Shown: positions 27,243 to 36,640, counted from the first letter of the stretch. The stretch: 55,593 nt of DNA from Bacillus albus (GCF_001884185.1 NZ_MAOE01000059.1:1-55593), one strand, 5' to 3'. Numbers and translations are program-made. The notes: generated by a model from the letters alone, not told the origin.

Positions 27243-27411
27243 ATGCCCATAAGAGGAAGGATTTATTCTGAGAAAGCTTAATTGGCGATGATAATAGTTA
27301 ATGACATATAGGCATTATCTATTTATTAAAGTCTCAACCTATATGAATTTGTATTTCAAAATAATAGTTGACAGTCTTTGGAAGCGATAGGTAGAATAGA
27401 AGGTGTCTGAT

Positions 27412-27430
27412 TCTGATAATCATTATCAGA
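27412..27430 (+). promoter_or_regulatory. Fur box upstream of the siderophore importer
   Basis: TCTGATAATCATTATCAGA is a perfect 19-bp palindrome containing the 7-1-7 Fur core TGATAAT-C-ATTATCA. It lies about 96 bp before the first permease, so iron-replete repression is expected. It is the only clear signal in the 27207-27525 gap besides the preceding terminator. Confidence 0.92.
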
Positions 27431-27525
27431 GAGAGGACGATTTGTCTAATTTTTTTATTACTATTTGAGAATAAATTTCATTTCATTAAATTAAATATAA
27501 TGTTGTTGGTTAGGATGGTTGAGGG

Positions 27526-28581
27526 ATGGAAGCGAGCGCAAGGAGTATAGAACAGCAAGATGTGAATGTTAAAGAGATTAAGAGCAGGCCGCTCATTGCT
27601 TCTATCATTTTAGTAGCAGGTACAATTTTGTTAGCTTTAAGCATGGCATTGTCTATTTCGTTTGGTGCTGCAGATATTAGTTTAAAGACTGTATGGCAAG
27701 CTGTATTTCAGTTTGATGGTTCTATTACGCACCATAACGTAATTCAAGAACTTCGCATGCCTAGAGCAATAGGGGGCGTAGTAGCAGGTGCCTTTTTAGC
27801 AGTATCAGGGGCAATTATGCAAGGCATGACGCGAAATCCACTTGCTTCTCCATCGTTAATGGGAATTACAGATGGGGCTGTATTTGGAATTGCAATTATG
27901 TATGCATTCTTCCCTAATTCACCTTATTTAATGTTCGTTATCGCATCTTTTATTGGTGCTGCGTTTGGAGCGAGCATTGTATATGGAATTGGATCTTCTT
28001 CACCAGGTGGATTAACGCCTGTGAAATTAGCTTTAGCAGGTGCAGCAATTAGTGCTTTATTAGGGGCCATTTCATCTGGAATTGCGCTATATTTCAACCT
28101 TGCCCAAGAGGTGAGTATGTGGAATGCAGGCGGAGTTGCTGGCGTGAAATGGGAAAGTATTAATATGTTAGTGCCGATTGGTCTAGTTTGTCTCTTTATT
28201 GCGATTATAATGTCGAGGTATATTACAATTTTAAGCTTCGGTGAAGAAATTGCGATAGGACTTGGTCAAAATACGACGCTAATTAAATTTATCGGGACAG
28301 TACTTGTTCTTGTGTTAACGGGTTCAGCAGTTTCTATGGCAGGATCGGTTGGATTTGTTGGTCTTGTAATCCCGCATATGACTCGTTTCCTTGTAGGCTC
28401 AGACTATAGATGGGTTATTCCATGTTCTGCGGTCTTAGGCGGGTTGTTAATTGAATGTGCAGATATGTTATCTCGCGTTATTAATCCGCCGTTTGAAACG
28501 CCAATTGGAGCAATTACAGCACTAATTGGGGTTCCATTCTTCCTCTACTTAGCACGTAACGAAGGGAGAGGAAAAATGTGA
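27526..28581 (+). CDS. Iron-siderophore ABC transporter permease 1 (FecCD family)
   Basis: 351 aa, nine to ten membrane helices. FecCD motifs: RMPRAIGGVVAGAFLAVSGAIMQGMTRNPLASPSLMGI (about 82-119), GSSSPGGLTPVKLALAGAAISALLG, and AGSVGFVGLVIPHMTRFLVGSDYRWVIP, which includes the cytoplasmic ATPase-coupling region. It pairs with the next gene as a heterodimeric channel. Resembles the YfiZ/FeuB type of B. subtilis catecholate/citrate-hydroxamate importers. The ATG lies in a purine-rich stretch; its stop overlaps the next start by 4 bp. Confidence 0.88.
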   Translation: MEASARSIEQQDVNVKEIKSRPLIASIILVAGTILLALSMALSISFGAADISLKTVWQAVFQFDGSITHHNVIQELRMPRAIGGVVAGAFLAVSGAIMQGMTRNPLASPSLMGITDGAVFGIAIMYAFFPNSPYLMFVIASFIGAAFGASIVYGIGSSSPGGLTPVKLALAGAAISALLGAISSGIALYFNLAQEVSMWNAGGVAGVKWESINMLVPIGLVCLFIAIIMSRYITILSFGEEIAIGLGQNTTLIKFIGTVLVLVLTGSAVSMAGSVGFVGLVIPHMTRFLVGSDYRWVIPCSAVLGGLLIECADMLSRVINPPFETPIGAITALIGVPFFLYLARNEGRGKM

Positions 28582-29594
28582 GGACAAGTGTCTTAACAAA
28601 AAAGAACGTTTCTATTTTAACAATTTTAGTAGGATTAATCGTTACTGTATTTTTAGTGAGTTTAAATACAGGGACATTTAAAATACCGCCAATGGACGTA
28701 TTAAAGTCATTGGTTGGACTTGGGGCTGAAGATCAGTCTGTTATTTTATTTGAATTCCGTATGCCGCGTATGGTTATTGCTATATTAGTTGGATCTGCTT
28801 TAGCTATGTCAGGGGCGATTTTGCAAGGATTATCGCGAAATCCCCTTGCTGATCCAGGCATTATCGGTATTAACGCTGGAGCGGGGTTAACAGTCGTTAT
28901 CTTCGTCTACTTTTTCTTTGGAAAAGTTGGGACTGGTACATTTTTATCTGTATTTATCCTTCCTTTCTTCGCGTTAGTCGGAGCGATATTAGCAGCGGTT
29001 ATAATTTATTTACTAGCATGGAAAGATGGCGTTTCATCAACGAGATTAATACTTGTCGGTATCGCTGTTGCAGCCGGGTTTGGTGCTGTGAGTTTAATTT
29101 TTTCTATGAAGATGACATCTAACGATTTTCGTTTTGCTACGATTTGGTTAGCGGGAAGTCTATGGGGCACAGATTGGAAGTTTGTGTTAAGTGTACTTCC
29201 GTGGATGGTTATTTTCTTGCCACTTGCTATTAGTAAGGCTCACATATTAAATGTAATGAATCTAGGCGACTCTACAGCTGTTGGCCTTGGTGTAAATGTA
29301 GAAAAAGAAAGACGTAAATTATTATTTATTGCAGTTTGTTTAGCTGGTGCATCTGTTGCTGTTGCCGGAGGAATTGGTTTTATCGGTTTAATGGCTCCGC
29401 ATTTAGCGAGGCGCCTTGTTGGTGGTAAACATCAAATTATGCTGCCTACCGCTGCACTAATAGGGACGTTTTTACTTTTATTCGCAGACGTAATTTCAAG
29501 AAGTGTGTTAACAACTTCAGAAATACCGGTCGGTCTTGTTATTTCTGTAATTGGTGCACCATATTTTATATACTTACTTATGAGGACAAAATAA
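28578..29594 (+). CDS. Iron-siderophore ABC transporter permease 2 (FecCD family)
   Basis: 338 aa with about nine helices. The same FecCD signatures as permease 1: RMPRMVIAILVGSALAMSGAILQGLSRNPLADPGIIGI, GVSSTRLILVGIAVAAGFGAVS and GGIGFIGLMAPHLARRLVGGKHQIMLP. It resembles YfhA/FeuC. Begins inside the previous stop (GTG at 28578, GGAGAGGAAA just upstream), so the two subunits are translationally coupled. The ATPase follows after 15 bp. Confidence 0.88.
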   Translation: MRTSVLTKKNVSILTILVGLIVTVFLVSLNTGTFKIPPMDVLKSLVGLGAEDQSVILFEFRMPRMVIAILVGSALAMSGAILQGLSRNPLADPGIIGINAGAGLTVVIFVYFFFGKVGTGTFLSVFILPFFALVGAILAAVIIYLLAWKDGVSSTRLILVGIAVAAGFGAVSLIFSMKMTSNDFRFATIWLAGSLWGTDWKFVLSVLPWMVIFLPLAISKAHILNVMNLGDSTAVGLGVNVEKERRKLLFIAVCLAGASVAVAGGIGFIGLMAPHLARRLVGGKHQIMLPTAALIGTFLLLFADVISRSVLTTSEIPVGLVISVIGAPYFIYLLMRTK

Positions 29595-29609
29595 AGGGAG
29601 GCTTTTTGT

Positions 29610-30422
29610 ATGGCAACTTTAGCAGTTGATGCGGTATCTGTTGGCTATAATGAAGGGTTAATTATTGATGGATTAACAGTTGAAATTCCAGAAGGGAAAA
29701 TTACAACAATTATTGGACCAAATGGTTGTGGGAAGTCCACATTATTAAAAACGGCTTCTCGTATTTTGAAGGCGAAAAAAGGTACTGTTTATCTTGACGG
29801 AAAAGCAATCGAAAAACAACCAACGAAAGAAATCGCAAAGAAAATGGCAATTTTACCACAGACTGCAGAAGTGCCAACTGGCCTTACTGTGTTTGAACTC
29901 GTTTCATATGGACGCTTTCCTCACCAAAAAGGATTTGGAACATTGAAAGAAGAGGATTATCGCTACATACATTGGGCGCTTGAAGTGACAGGAATGACAG
30001 AATTCGCAAATCGCCCTGCAGAGGCGTTATCGGGTGGACAACGTCAACGCGTATGGATTGCAATGGCTCTTGCACAAGGGACAGAATTACTCGTATTAGA
30101 TGAACCGACAACATACTTAGATATGGCACATCAATTAGAAGTATTAAATTTATTGAAAAAGTTAAATGAAGAAGAAGGAAGAACGATTGTTATGGTTATC
30201 CATGACTTAAATCATGCTTCTCGTTTCTCAGATCATATGATTGCATTAAAAGCAGGTAAGTTAATGAAACAAGGAACGCCAGACGAAGTGATGACGAGTG
30301 AAACACTTCGCAGTGTATTTGAGATTGAAGCTCAAATCGTTCCGTGTCCAGTAAACTGTAAACCAATTTGTTTAACATATGATTTAGCGATGATTAGTAA
30401 TCAATTGCGTAAAAAAGCATAA
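29610..30422 (+). CDS. Iron-siderophore ABC transporter ATPase
   Basis: 270 aa. Walker A GPNGCGKST (about 35-43), Q-loop LPQTAEVPTGLTVFELVSYGRFPHQ, signature LSGGQRQRVWIAMALAQ, Walker B LLVLDEPTTYLD, H-loop VIHDLNHAS. The C-terminal extension ends with a Cys-containing motif (VPCPVNCKPICLTYDL) seen in YusV/FecE-type siderophore ATPases. SD AAAGGGAGG. It energises the two upstream permeases. Confidence 0.9.
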   Translation: MATLAVDAVSVGYNEGLIIDGLTVEIPEGKITTIIGPNGCGKSTLLKTASRILKAKKGTVYLDGKAIEKQPTKEIAKKMAILPQTAEVPTGLTVFELVSYGRFPHQKGFGTLKEEDYRYIHWALEVTGMTEFANRPAEALSGGQRQRVWIAMALAQGTELLVLDEPTTYLDMAHQLEVLNLLKKLNEEEGRTIVMVIHDLNHASRFSDHMIALKAGKLMKQGTPDEVMTSETLRSVFEIEAQIVPCPVNCKPICLTYDLAMISNQLRKKA

Positions 30423-30427
30423 GTAGA

Positions 30428-30550
30428 ATCCCCCTCGTAAAGAGGGGGGCTTCTAATGGACGTTGAGCTTCTTATTAGTAAATAGGAAGTTGAACACCCG
30501 TTAGAACGGGGCATAAGCAACAATTAATCAATATATATATATTAATTGTT
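30428..30550 (+). repeat. Structured intergenic element between ATPase and binding-protein genes
   Basis: Four hairpins in a row: CCCCCTC/GAGGGGG (about 30431-30449); a 15-bp stem with one mismatch, GTTGAGCTTCTTATT / AATAGGAAGTTGAAC (about 30462-30495); CCCG/CGGG in CCCGTTAGAACGGGG; and AACAATTAAT / ATTAATTGTT (about 30520-30550). It sits inside the importer operon and could act as an mRNA-processing or attenuation signal that sets the ratio of binding protein to permease. Confidence 0.5.
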
Positions 30551-30612
30551 AATCTTGTTTCTTATAGTTCATTGTAACTTATAAGAGAAATACAGCTAGA
30601 AGGAGTGGGAAC

Positions 30613-31557
30613 ATGAAGAATTTTAAAATGGCGTTATTAGCAATGGTACTAGTCGTTACTTCTGTACTATTTGCAGCTTGTTCTAACAAAGAAGAGAAGA
30701 AAGCAGATGCGAAGGATGCGAAAACTGAAGAGCGCACTGTACAACATGCAAAAGGGGAAATTAAAATCCCTGCAAATCCAAAGAAAATTGCTGACCTTAG
30801 TGGTTCAACAGAAGAATTATTAATTTTTGGTATGAAACCAATTATTACTGCTAATACATCTCAAGAAAAAATTGATGCACATATTGAAAAGAAATTAAAA
30901 GACGTAAAACCAGTTGGCTCTGCTTGGGGCGATAAAATTAACATCGAAGCAGTAGCTGCTGCAAAACCAGACTTAATTCTTGTAAACAATCGTCAAGAAA
31001 AGATCTATGATCAATTATCTAAAATTGCACCAACAGTTATGTTAAAAACTCCATTAGACCAATGGCGTCCAAAATTCGAAGAAGTAGGTCAAATCTTCGG
31101 TAAAGAGAAAGAAACAAAAGAATGGTTCAAACAGTATGATGAAAAAGCAAGCAAATTACATGACAAAATCGTTGCGAAAACTGGCGATGCTAAATTCATG
31201 AAAATGGCTGCATATCCAAATGCTTTCCGTGTATACGGTGACTACGGTTACGGTAGCGTAATCTTTAACGATTTAAAATTACCAGCAGTTAAAGGTACAC
31301 CAACAGATAAACCATTAGTACAAGTACAAAAAGAAGCTTTAATCGATTACAATCCAGATTACTTATTCGTATTTACAACTGGTGACGGTTCTCAGCGTCT
31401 AAAAGAATTCCAAGAAGAATCAATTTGGAAAAATATGAACGCTGTTAAAAACAACCACGTATTTACAATTAAAAACGAAGATCTAAATAAAGGTTACTTC
31501 CCTCTAGGTAAAGAAATGATCTTAGATGAAGTTGCTGAATTCGTTTTAGGTAAATAA
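30613..31557 (+). CDS. Siderophore-binding lipoprotein
   Basis: 314 aa, the extracytoplasmic receptor of the importer. Signal peptide with lipobox LFAACSN (lipid-modified Cys about 23), then a Lys/Asp-rich linker and a two-lobed class III binding fold (KIADLSGSTEELLIFGMKPI, AVAAAKPDLILVNNRQEKIYDQL, DYGYGSVIFNDLKLPAVKG). It resembles YfiY/FeuA/FatB-type receptors; the actual siderophore (schizokinen-like, petrobactin or catecholate) cannot be read from sequence. Strong SD AGAAGGAG. Codon use suggests high expression. Confidence 0.88.
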   Translation: MKNFKMALLAMVLVVTSVLFAACSNKEEKKADAKDAKTEERTVQHAKGEIKIPANPKKIADLSGSTEELLIFGMKPIITANTSQEKIDAHIEKKLKDVKPVGSAWGDKINIEAVAAAKPDLILVNNRQEKIYDQLSKIAPTVMLKTPLDQWRPKFEEVGQIFGKEKETKEWFKQYDEKASKLHDKIVAKTGDAKFMKMAAYPNAFRVYGDYGYGSVIFNDLKLPAVKGTPTDKPLVQVQKEALIDYNPDYLFVFTTGDGSQRLKEFQEESIWKNMNAVKNNHVFTIKNEDLNKGYFPLGKEMILDEVAEFVLGK

Positions 31558-31568
31558 TGTATAAAAAG

Positions 31569-31601
31569 AAATCACTTTTACTCTGGTAAAAGTGATTTTT
31601 T
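31569..31601 (+). terminator. Terminator of the siderophore importer operon
   Basis: AAATCACTTTTAC, TCTG loop, GTAAAAGTGATTT then T run. Confidence 0.92.
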
Positions 31602-31703
31602 CTGTATATAAGGGCAATTAATATAGTCTTTCGTTTCTTTCTGTTTCCTATTTCGTTTATAATATATAGTAAGAATGCAGTAAAGAAAGGGGGATGTCGG
31701 AAG

Positions 31704-33008
31704 GTGGTATATTTAAACGACAAACTCAGCGAAACAAAAGTGTTTAAAGACCCGGTACATAAATATGTGCACGTGCGCGATCGCGTTATTTGGGATTTAA
31801 TCGGAACGAAAGAATTTCAACGCTTGCGCCGTATTAAGCAGCTTGGAACGACATTTTTTACATTTCACGGTGCGGAGCATAGTCGCTTTACTCATTCGTT
31901 AGGTGTATATGAAATTATTCGTCGTATGATTGATGATGTGTTTGATGGCAGACCGAATTGGAATGCTGAAGATAGATTGTTATGTTTATGTGCGGCATTA
32001 CTTCATGATGTCGGTCACGGCCCGTTTTCTCACTCGTTTGAAAAAGTATTTTCATTAGATCATGAGAAATTTACGCAAAAGATTATTGTTGGAGATACGG
32101 AAATTAATCGCATATTAAGTCGTGTGGATACAGATTTTCCACAAAAGGTAGCCGATGTAATCGGAAAAACATCTACTAATAAATTAGCGATTAGTATGAT
32201 TTCCAGTCAAATTGATGCTGATCGTATGGACTATTTATTAAGGGATGCGTATTTCACTGGCGTAAAGTATGGAAACTTTGATATGGAACGTATACTGCGT
32301 GTCATGCGTCCGTACGGCAATCAAGTAGTTATTAAAAATAGTGGTATGCATGCTGTTGAGCATTATATTATGAGTCGCTACCAAATGTATTGGCAAGTAT
32401 ATTTCCACCCGGTAACGCGCAGTGCCGAAGTTATTTTAACGAAGATTTTACACCGTGCAAAATCATTGCACGAGAAGTATTATACATTTAAAAATCATCC
32501 GGTTCATTTCTATTCTTTATTTGAAGAAGAAGTAACAGTAGAGGATTATTTAAAGTTAGACGAGAACGTTATGTATTATTACTTCCAAGTATGGCAAGAC
32601 GAAGAAGATCCAATTTTAAGTGACTTATGCCGCCGTTTTATGAATCGAAACCTATTTAAATACGTAGAGTTTACAGATAAACATGGTTTAGATAATTGGA
32701 TGGAATTAAGTAGCTTATTCAAAAAGATTGGACTTGATCCAGAATACTATTTAGTAGTTGATTCAACATCAGACTTACCGTACGACTTTTACCGTGCTGG
32801 TGAAGAAGAAGAGCGTCTGCCGATCTTACTTCTTATGCCAAATGGAGAGCTTAGAGAGCTTTCCCGTGAATCGGATATTGTTGAGGCGATTACTGGTAAG
32901 AAGAGAAGGGATCAAAAATTATTCTATCCGCATGATTTAATCTATGAAGATGGAAGAAAAGGAAAATATAAAGAGAGAATCATCGAGTTATTAGAAGGAA
33001 AAAAATAA
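31704..33008 (+). CDS. ywfO: HD-domain phosphohydrolase YwfO
   Basis: 434 aa. SAMHD1/dNTPase-like HD domain: His in HSRFTHSLGVYEI (about 55-67), His-Asp in LLHDVGHGPFSHSFE (about 97-111), and the downstream Asp in QIDADRMDYLLRDAYFTGVKYG. Family members hydrolyse (d)NTPs or are regulated by nucleotides; the substrate is not established here. A C-terminal region of about 200 aa is specific to YwfO orthologues. GTG start at 31704 behind AAAGGGGG/GGAAGG; an ATG at 31694 is in another frame. Confidence 0.85.
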   Translation: MVYLNDKLSETKVFKDPVHKYVHVRDRVIWDLIGTKEFQRLRRIKQLGTTFFTFHGAEHSRFTHSLGVYEIIRRMIDDVFDGRPNWNAEDRLLCLCAALLHDVGHGPFSHSFEKVFSLDHEKFTQKIIVGDTEINRILSRVDTDFPQKVADVIGKTSTNKLAISMISSQIDADRMDYLLRDAYFTGVKYGNFDMERILRVMRPYGNQVVIKNSGMHAVEHYIMSRYQMYWQVYFHPVTRSAEVILTKILHRAKSLHEKYYTFKNHPVHFYSLFEEEVTVEDYLKLDENVMYYYFQVWQDEEDPILSDLCRRFMNRNLFKYVEFTDKHGLDNWMELSSLFKKIGLDPEYYLVVDSTSDLPYDFYRAGEEEERLPILLLMPNGELRELSRESDIVEAITGKKRRDQKLFYPHDLIYEDGRKGKYKERIIELLEGKK

Positions 33009-33036
33009 GAAGCAGCTAAGGGCTGCTTCTTATGAA
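33004..33036. terminator. Bidirectional terminator between ywfO and ywhB
   Basis: AAGAAGCAGC / GCTGCTTCTT stem; T-rich on both outer sides. Confidence 0.75.
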
Positions 33037-33047
33037 AGAAATTGAAA

Positions 33048-33233
33048 TTATTTGTCGCTTAAGCGTTTTCCGCCAACTGCATAATGGTTTTTAGACATTT
33101 CTTCGATGAAAACAACGATGTTTTCTTCAGGAGCACCAGTTGTTTCGCTTACTGCTGCTGTTACTTTCTCAGCAAGAGCTTTCTTTTGTTCCTCTGTGCG
33201 TCCTTCTAGCATTTTCACTGTTACGTATGGCAT
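33048..33233 (-). CDS. ywhB: 4-oxalocrotonate tautomerase family protein (YwhB)
   Basis: 61 aa. After Met removal Pro2 is the catalytic base (MPYVTVKMLEGRTEEQKKAL). The remainder is the beta-alpha-beta fold, with the conserved Arg12 and C-terminal ENIVVFIEEMSKNHYAVGGKR. Acts as a hexamer on keto/enol substrates; the physiological role in Bacillus is unclear. SD AAAGGAG. Syntenic with ywhC/ywhD as in B. subtilis, though divergent from them. Confidence 0.9.
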   Translation of the reverse strand: MPYVTVKMLEGRTEEQKKALAEKVTAAVSETTGAPEENIVVFIEEMSKNHYAVGGKRLSDK

Positions 33234-33344
33234 ATATAATCGCTCCTTTTATGTAAGTTACACTCTTATTATAGCGGATTATAGGGGAGAACAATCGAAA
33301 AAATAAATAATTTCTTTTTTGATATATTGAAGAGGAGATGAATT

Positions 33345-34019
33345 ATGGATCAGTTATTTAGATATCCGTTGCACCAAATTCCTTTGGTAGCAATGGCCAT
33401 TATTATCGCATTATCAGTGCATGAATTTGCGCATGCATATGTTGCATATAAATTTGGAGACGATACAGCGAAAAAACAAGGGCGTTTAACATTATCACCA
33501 ATGGCGCACTTAGATCCTATTGGGATGATTGCTGTATTAATTCTTGGTTTTGGTTGGGCAAGACCAGTTCCTGTTAACCCATATAACTTTAAAAGGCCAC
33601 GTCTTGCAGGTATATTAGTTTCAATTGCAGGCCCAATTAGTAACTTAATTTTAAGTGCAATTGGTTTAATTATTTGGTATAGCCTATTAACATTCGGTGT
33701 ATTAGACTCAATTCCATTTGCAGTAGCAGATACGTTAGCTCAATTTTTCCAGATTTTTATTATGCTTAATATCGTTTTACTTGTCTTTAACTTATTACCA
33801 ATTCCGCCACTTGATGGGTATAGAGTCGTGGAAGATCTAGCACCAACAAATATTCGTTCGAAAATGACACAGTATGAAAAGTATGGAGCGATAGCGTTAT
33901 TAATTCTTGTTATTACACCGCTTAGCAATTATACAATTCAACCTATTTTTAATGTTGTCATTCCATATGTATTTGCATTTTTAAACAGTATCATTGCGCC
34001 TATTTTTGGCCTTATATAA
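33345..34019 (+). CDS. ywhC: Site-2 protease-like M50 membrane metalloprotease (YwhC)
   Basis: 224 aa with about six hydrophobic segments. Zinc motif HEFAH (about 28-32, in ALSVHEFAHAYVAYKFGD) and the second metal/active-site motif LLPIPPLDGYRV (about 147-158, the NPxDG equivalent). Group III S2P-type, without a PDZ domain. It cleaves peptides within or near the membrane; no substrate is known. SD GAGGAGA. Followed by ywhD after 25 bp. Confidence 0.88.
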   Translation: MDQLFRYPLHQIPLVAMAIIIALSVHEFAHAYVAYKFGDDTAKKQGRLTLSPMAHLDPIGMIAVLILGFGWARPVPVNPYNFKRPRLAGILVSIAGPISNLILSAIGLIIWYSLLTFGVLDSIPFAVADTLAQFFQIFIMLNIVLLVFNLLPIPPLDGYRVVEDLAPTNIRSKMTQYEKYGAIALLILVITPLSNYTIQPIFNVVIPYVFAFLNSIIAPIFGLI

Positions 34020-34044
34020 TCATTAAGCGAGGAGGACTTTACAT

Positions 34045-34554
34045 ATGACAGAGAAAAAGAAAAAAATCGGTTTTAATATCGTGAAAAATGATTCAACAGA
34101 TGGACATGGTGGTTTTGGCGTTGGGGCATTAAGTCTAGAAAACATTTCACCAGTATTTGTTGATGTATTAGAGAAAACAGCATTCGTTGATATTGGTGCG
34201 ATGCATGCGCGTAGTACAGTCGAAAAAGGTATTAAGTTTTTAACAAATAAAGATGAAGTTCCAAACGGAAAACCATTTTGGCTTGTGTGGGTAACGATTG
34301 AAAGAACTGCGACAGGTGCTTATTATGCAGGTGTAACAGCTTGTGAAATGACAGTTGATCGTGAAATTCGCCGCGGATATAAATCACTTCCAGAGCACGT
34401 AAACAAAATGGATAAATCAATGAAGCGTCACATTATGGTTGACCATATGGATGAATCATCTAAAAAAGTACTTGGTACGTTCTTGAAAGAACATAATGAA
34501 GCGATTTGGAACGAATCTAGTGAAGAATTGCGCCGTGCATTATTAAGTGAATAA
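34045..34554 (+). CDS. ywhD: YwhD family protein
   Basis: 169 aa, soluble. The N-terminal FNIVKNDSTDGHGGFGVGALSLENISPV and the central FVDIGAMHARSTVEKGIKF are the signature stretches of the Bacillales-only YwhD family. Function unknown. Likely cotranscribed with ywhC (25-bp gap, GAGGAGG SD), ending at a terminator shared with convergent pbpG. Confidence 0.88.
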   Translation: MTEKKKKIGFNIVKNDSTDGHGGFGVGALSLENISPVFVDVLEKTAFVDIGAMHARSTVEKGIKFLTNKDEVPNGKPFWLVWVTIERTATGAYYAGVTACEMTVDREIRRGYKSLPEHVNKMDKSMKRHIMVDHMDESSKKVLGTFLKEHNEAIWNESSEELRRALLSE

Positions 34555-34591
34555 AAAATAGCTGACGGATACCCGTCAGCTATTTTTTTTA
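34553..34591. terminator. Bidirectional terminator between ywhD and pbpG
   Basis: AAAATAGCTGACGG / CCGTCAGCTATTTT stem with A and T tracts. Confidence 0.92.
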
Positions 34592-36640
34592 CCAAGGAAG
34601 ATATTTTTTCCACCAACTTGTTTTTTGCTTTTCTTCGGTTGTCTTTTCAAAGTCCTCTTTGTCATCGACATGATCCATACAATATTCAGTTGGTTCTGTA
34701 CCTTTTGCGAAATACATTTTAACTGAAATGGGACAATTTTTTGTAGCGATTTTCCCGTTTTCAGGGTTAATATCGACTGCAACGACGTCACTTGGTTGTT
34801 TAAACTCTTTTTTAGGTTGTCCATCTAAGCCTTTTTCCATCGTATCGGTCCATATCCTTTTCGCATATCCTTGTTCTGCTACGTTTGAAATCGATTTAGG
34901 TTGATCGTATCCAACCCATACACCAGTTACGATTTGCGGAGTAAACCCAATCATCCAACTATCTGTTTCAGTAGAACCAGATTTCCCGGCATATGTTCTT
35001 GATAGTTTAGATAACATCGATTGACCAGTTACAGCAGCATAACTGCTTAGCTTTTTATTAAACATGCCTGTCATCATTTCTTCCATCACAAACGCTTTGC
35101 TCTTATCGAGAATTTGTTTACTCTCCAAATGAGCATCGTATAACATATTTCCTTCATGATCCATAATGCGGCGAATGAAAATCGGCTTTACTTCTTTTCC
35201 ACCATTTGCGAACATGCTATAAGCGTTAACCATTTCAATTGGTTTTACAGGAGATGTACCGAGAGCAAGAGAAGGGACGTCCTTTAATGCACTCTTAATT
35301 CCGAATTGTTTCGCTGTTTTTGTAAGAATGTCGTCGCCTAAAAATAAATTGGTCTTCACGGCATATACATTATCAGAGACCGCAAGAGCTTGTGCCATTG
35401 TTACAAAATCATCCGCATAATAGTCTTTATAGTTTTTCGGTTTATACTTTGAAACACCGTCACCTAAAGTAAATACAGTGTATTCGCTTTTTAGGCGCGT
35501 AGCAGGCGTAAATCCTCGTTCTAATGCCGCATAATATAGGAATGGCTTAAATGTAGAACCAGGCTGTCGAGCGGCCTGTGTAGCCCTGTTAAATTGACTC
35601 GTATTATAATCCGTCCCGCCAACAAGGGCAGCTACTTCCCCTGTTTTTGGATTCATAGAGACGAGCGCCGTTTGTATGTTTGTTGTGTCAGGTATGTGAT
35701 CTTTCACAGCTTGCTCTGCTACCGCTTGTAATTTCGGGTCTAGCGTTGTATAAATGCGCAGACCACCTTTTTGTAATGCTTGTTCATCTAATCCGATATC
35801 ACGAAGAAGGGAAGCTTGTACAGCATCTTGGAAATAAGGCGCAACCTCTGCCACTTTCTTCGTATCTAATGAGGCAAAAGTTAGTGGCTCTTTCTTCGCT
35901 GAAGTTGCTTGTTTCTTCGTAATATAACCTTGCTCTACCATTTCATCTAATATGAGAGATTGTCTTCCTTTCGCACGATCCTCTTTTAAAAAGGGAGAAT
36001 AGACACTAGGTCCTTTCGGGATACCTGCGAGCATGCTAGCTTCTGCTAACGTTAATTCTTTTGCAGTTTTATCGAAATATAAACGGGACGCAGCTTCGAT
36101 TCCGTAAGCACCATGTCCGTAATAGATTGTATTTAAATATCCTTCTAAAATATGATTTTTATTATAATTTACCTCAAGGCGAATTGTGTACATTGCTTCT
36201 AATAGTTTACGTTTCCACGTTTTATCATGATCTAAGTATAGGTTACGAGCATACTGTTGTGTAATCGTACTAGCGCCTTGGACTTTTGCCATCGCTTTTA
36301 AATCGGCAACAATCGCACCAGCGATACGCTTCATATCAAAGCCGTGATGTTTGTAGAATCGTTGATCTTCGATAGATAGTGTCGCCTCTTTTACGTAAGG
36401 AGAAATTTCATTGAGAGATACATTGTAACGTTTTTGCATTTCATTACTTTGTCCGATAACAGTGTCATCATTAGCGTAAAAGACACTTGTTTGTGGGACA
36501 GCAACAGGAGGAGGTCCCATAATTTTTGCAACTATAATAATAACAAAAAAGGAAAAAACGAAAAAAAGAACAGAAGAAAACATTACGGTGAAGAAAAGAC
36601 GTTTATATTTTTTAAGTTTTGGATTCATAGTTTGATTCAT
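34589..36640 (-). CDS. pbpG: Class A penicillin-binding protein 2D (PbpG)
   Basis: 683 aa. Short cytoplasmic tail, membrane anchor about 15-40, glycosyltransferase domain about 60-240 (catalytic Glu in SIEDQRFYKHHGFD; GASTITQQYARNLYL). Transpeptidase domain about 320-600: SxxK in RQPGSTFKPFLYY, SxN as SDN, KSG in AGKSGSTETDSW. It polymerises and cross-links peptidoglycan; B. subtilis PbpG works in the forespore, with PbpF, on the germ-cell wall. The SD (GAGGGG, 36650-36655) lies within a perfect 18-bp hairpin just before the ATG. The ATG at 36628 is an alternative start. Confidence 0.92.
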   Translation of the reverse strand: MNQTMNPKLKKYKRLFFTVMFSSVLFFVFSFFVIIIVAKIMGPPPVAVPQTSVFYANDDTVIGQSNEMQKRYNVSLNEISPYVKEATLSIEDQRFYKHHGFDMKRIAGAIVADLKAMAKVQGASTITQQYARNLYLDHDKTWKRKLLEAMYTIRLEVNYNKNHILEGYLNTIYYGHGAYGIEAASRLYFDKTAKELTLAEASMLAGIPKGPSVYSPFLKEDRAKGRQSLILDEMVEQGYITKKQATSAKKEPLTFASLDTKKVAEVAPYFQDAVQASLLRDIGLDEQALQKGGLRIYTTLDPKLQAVAEQAVKDHIPDTTNIQTALVSMNPKTGEVAALVGGTDYNTSQFNRATQAARQPGSTFKPFLYYAALERGFTPATRLKSEYTVFTLGDGVSKYKPKNYKDYYADDFVTMAQALAVSDNVYAVKTNLFLGDDILTKTAKQFGIKSALKDVPSLALGTSPVKPIEMVNAYSMFANGGKEVKPIFIRRIMDHEGNMLYDAHLESKQILDKSKAFVMEEMMTGMFNKKLSSYAAVTGQSMLSKLSRTYAGKSGSTETDSWMIGFTPQIVTGVWVGYDQPKSISNVAEQGYAKRIWTDTMEKGLDGQPKKEFKQPSDVVAVDINPENGKIATKNCPISVKMYFAKGTEPTEYCMDHVDDKEDFEKTTEEKQKTSWWKKYLPW

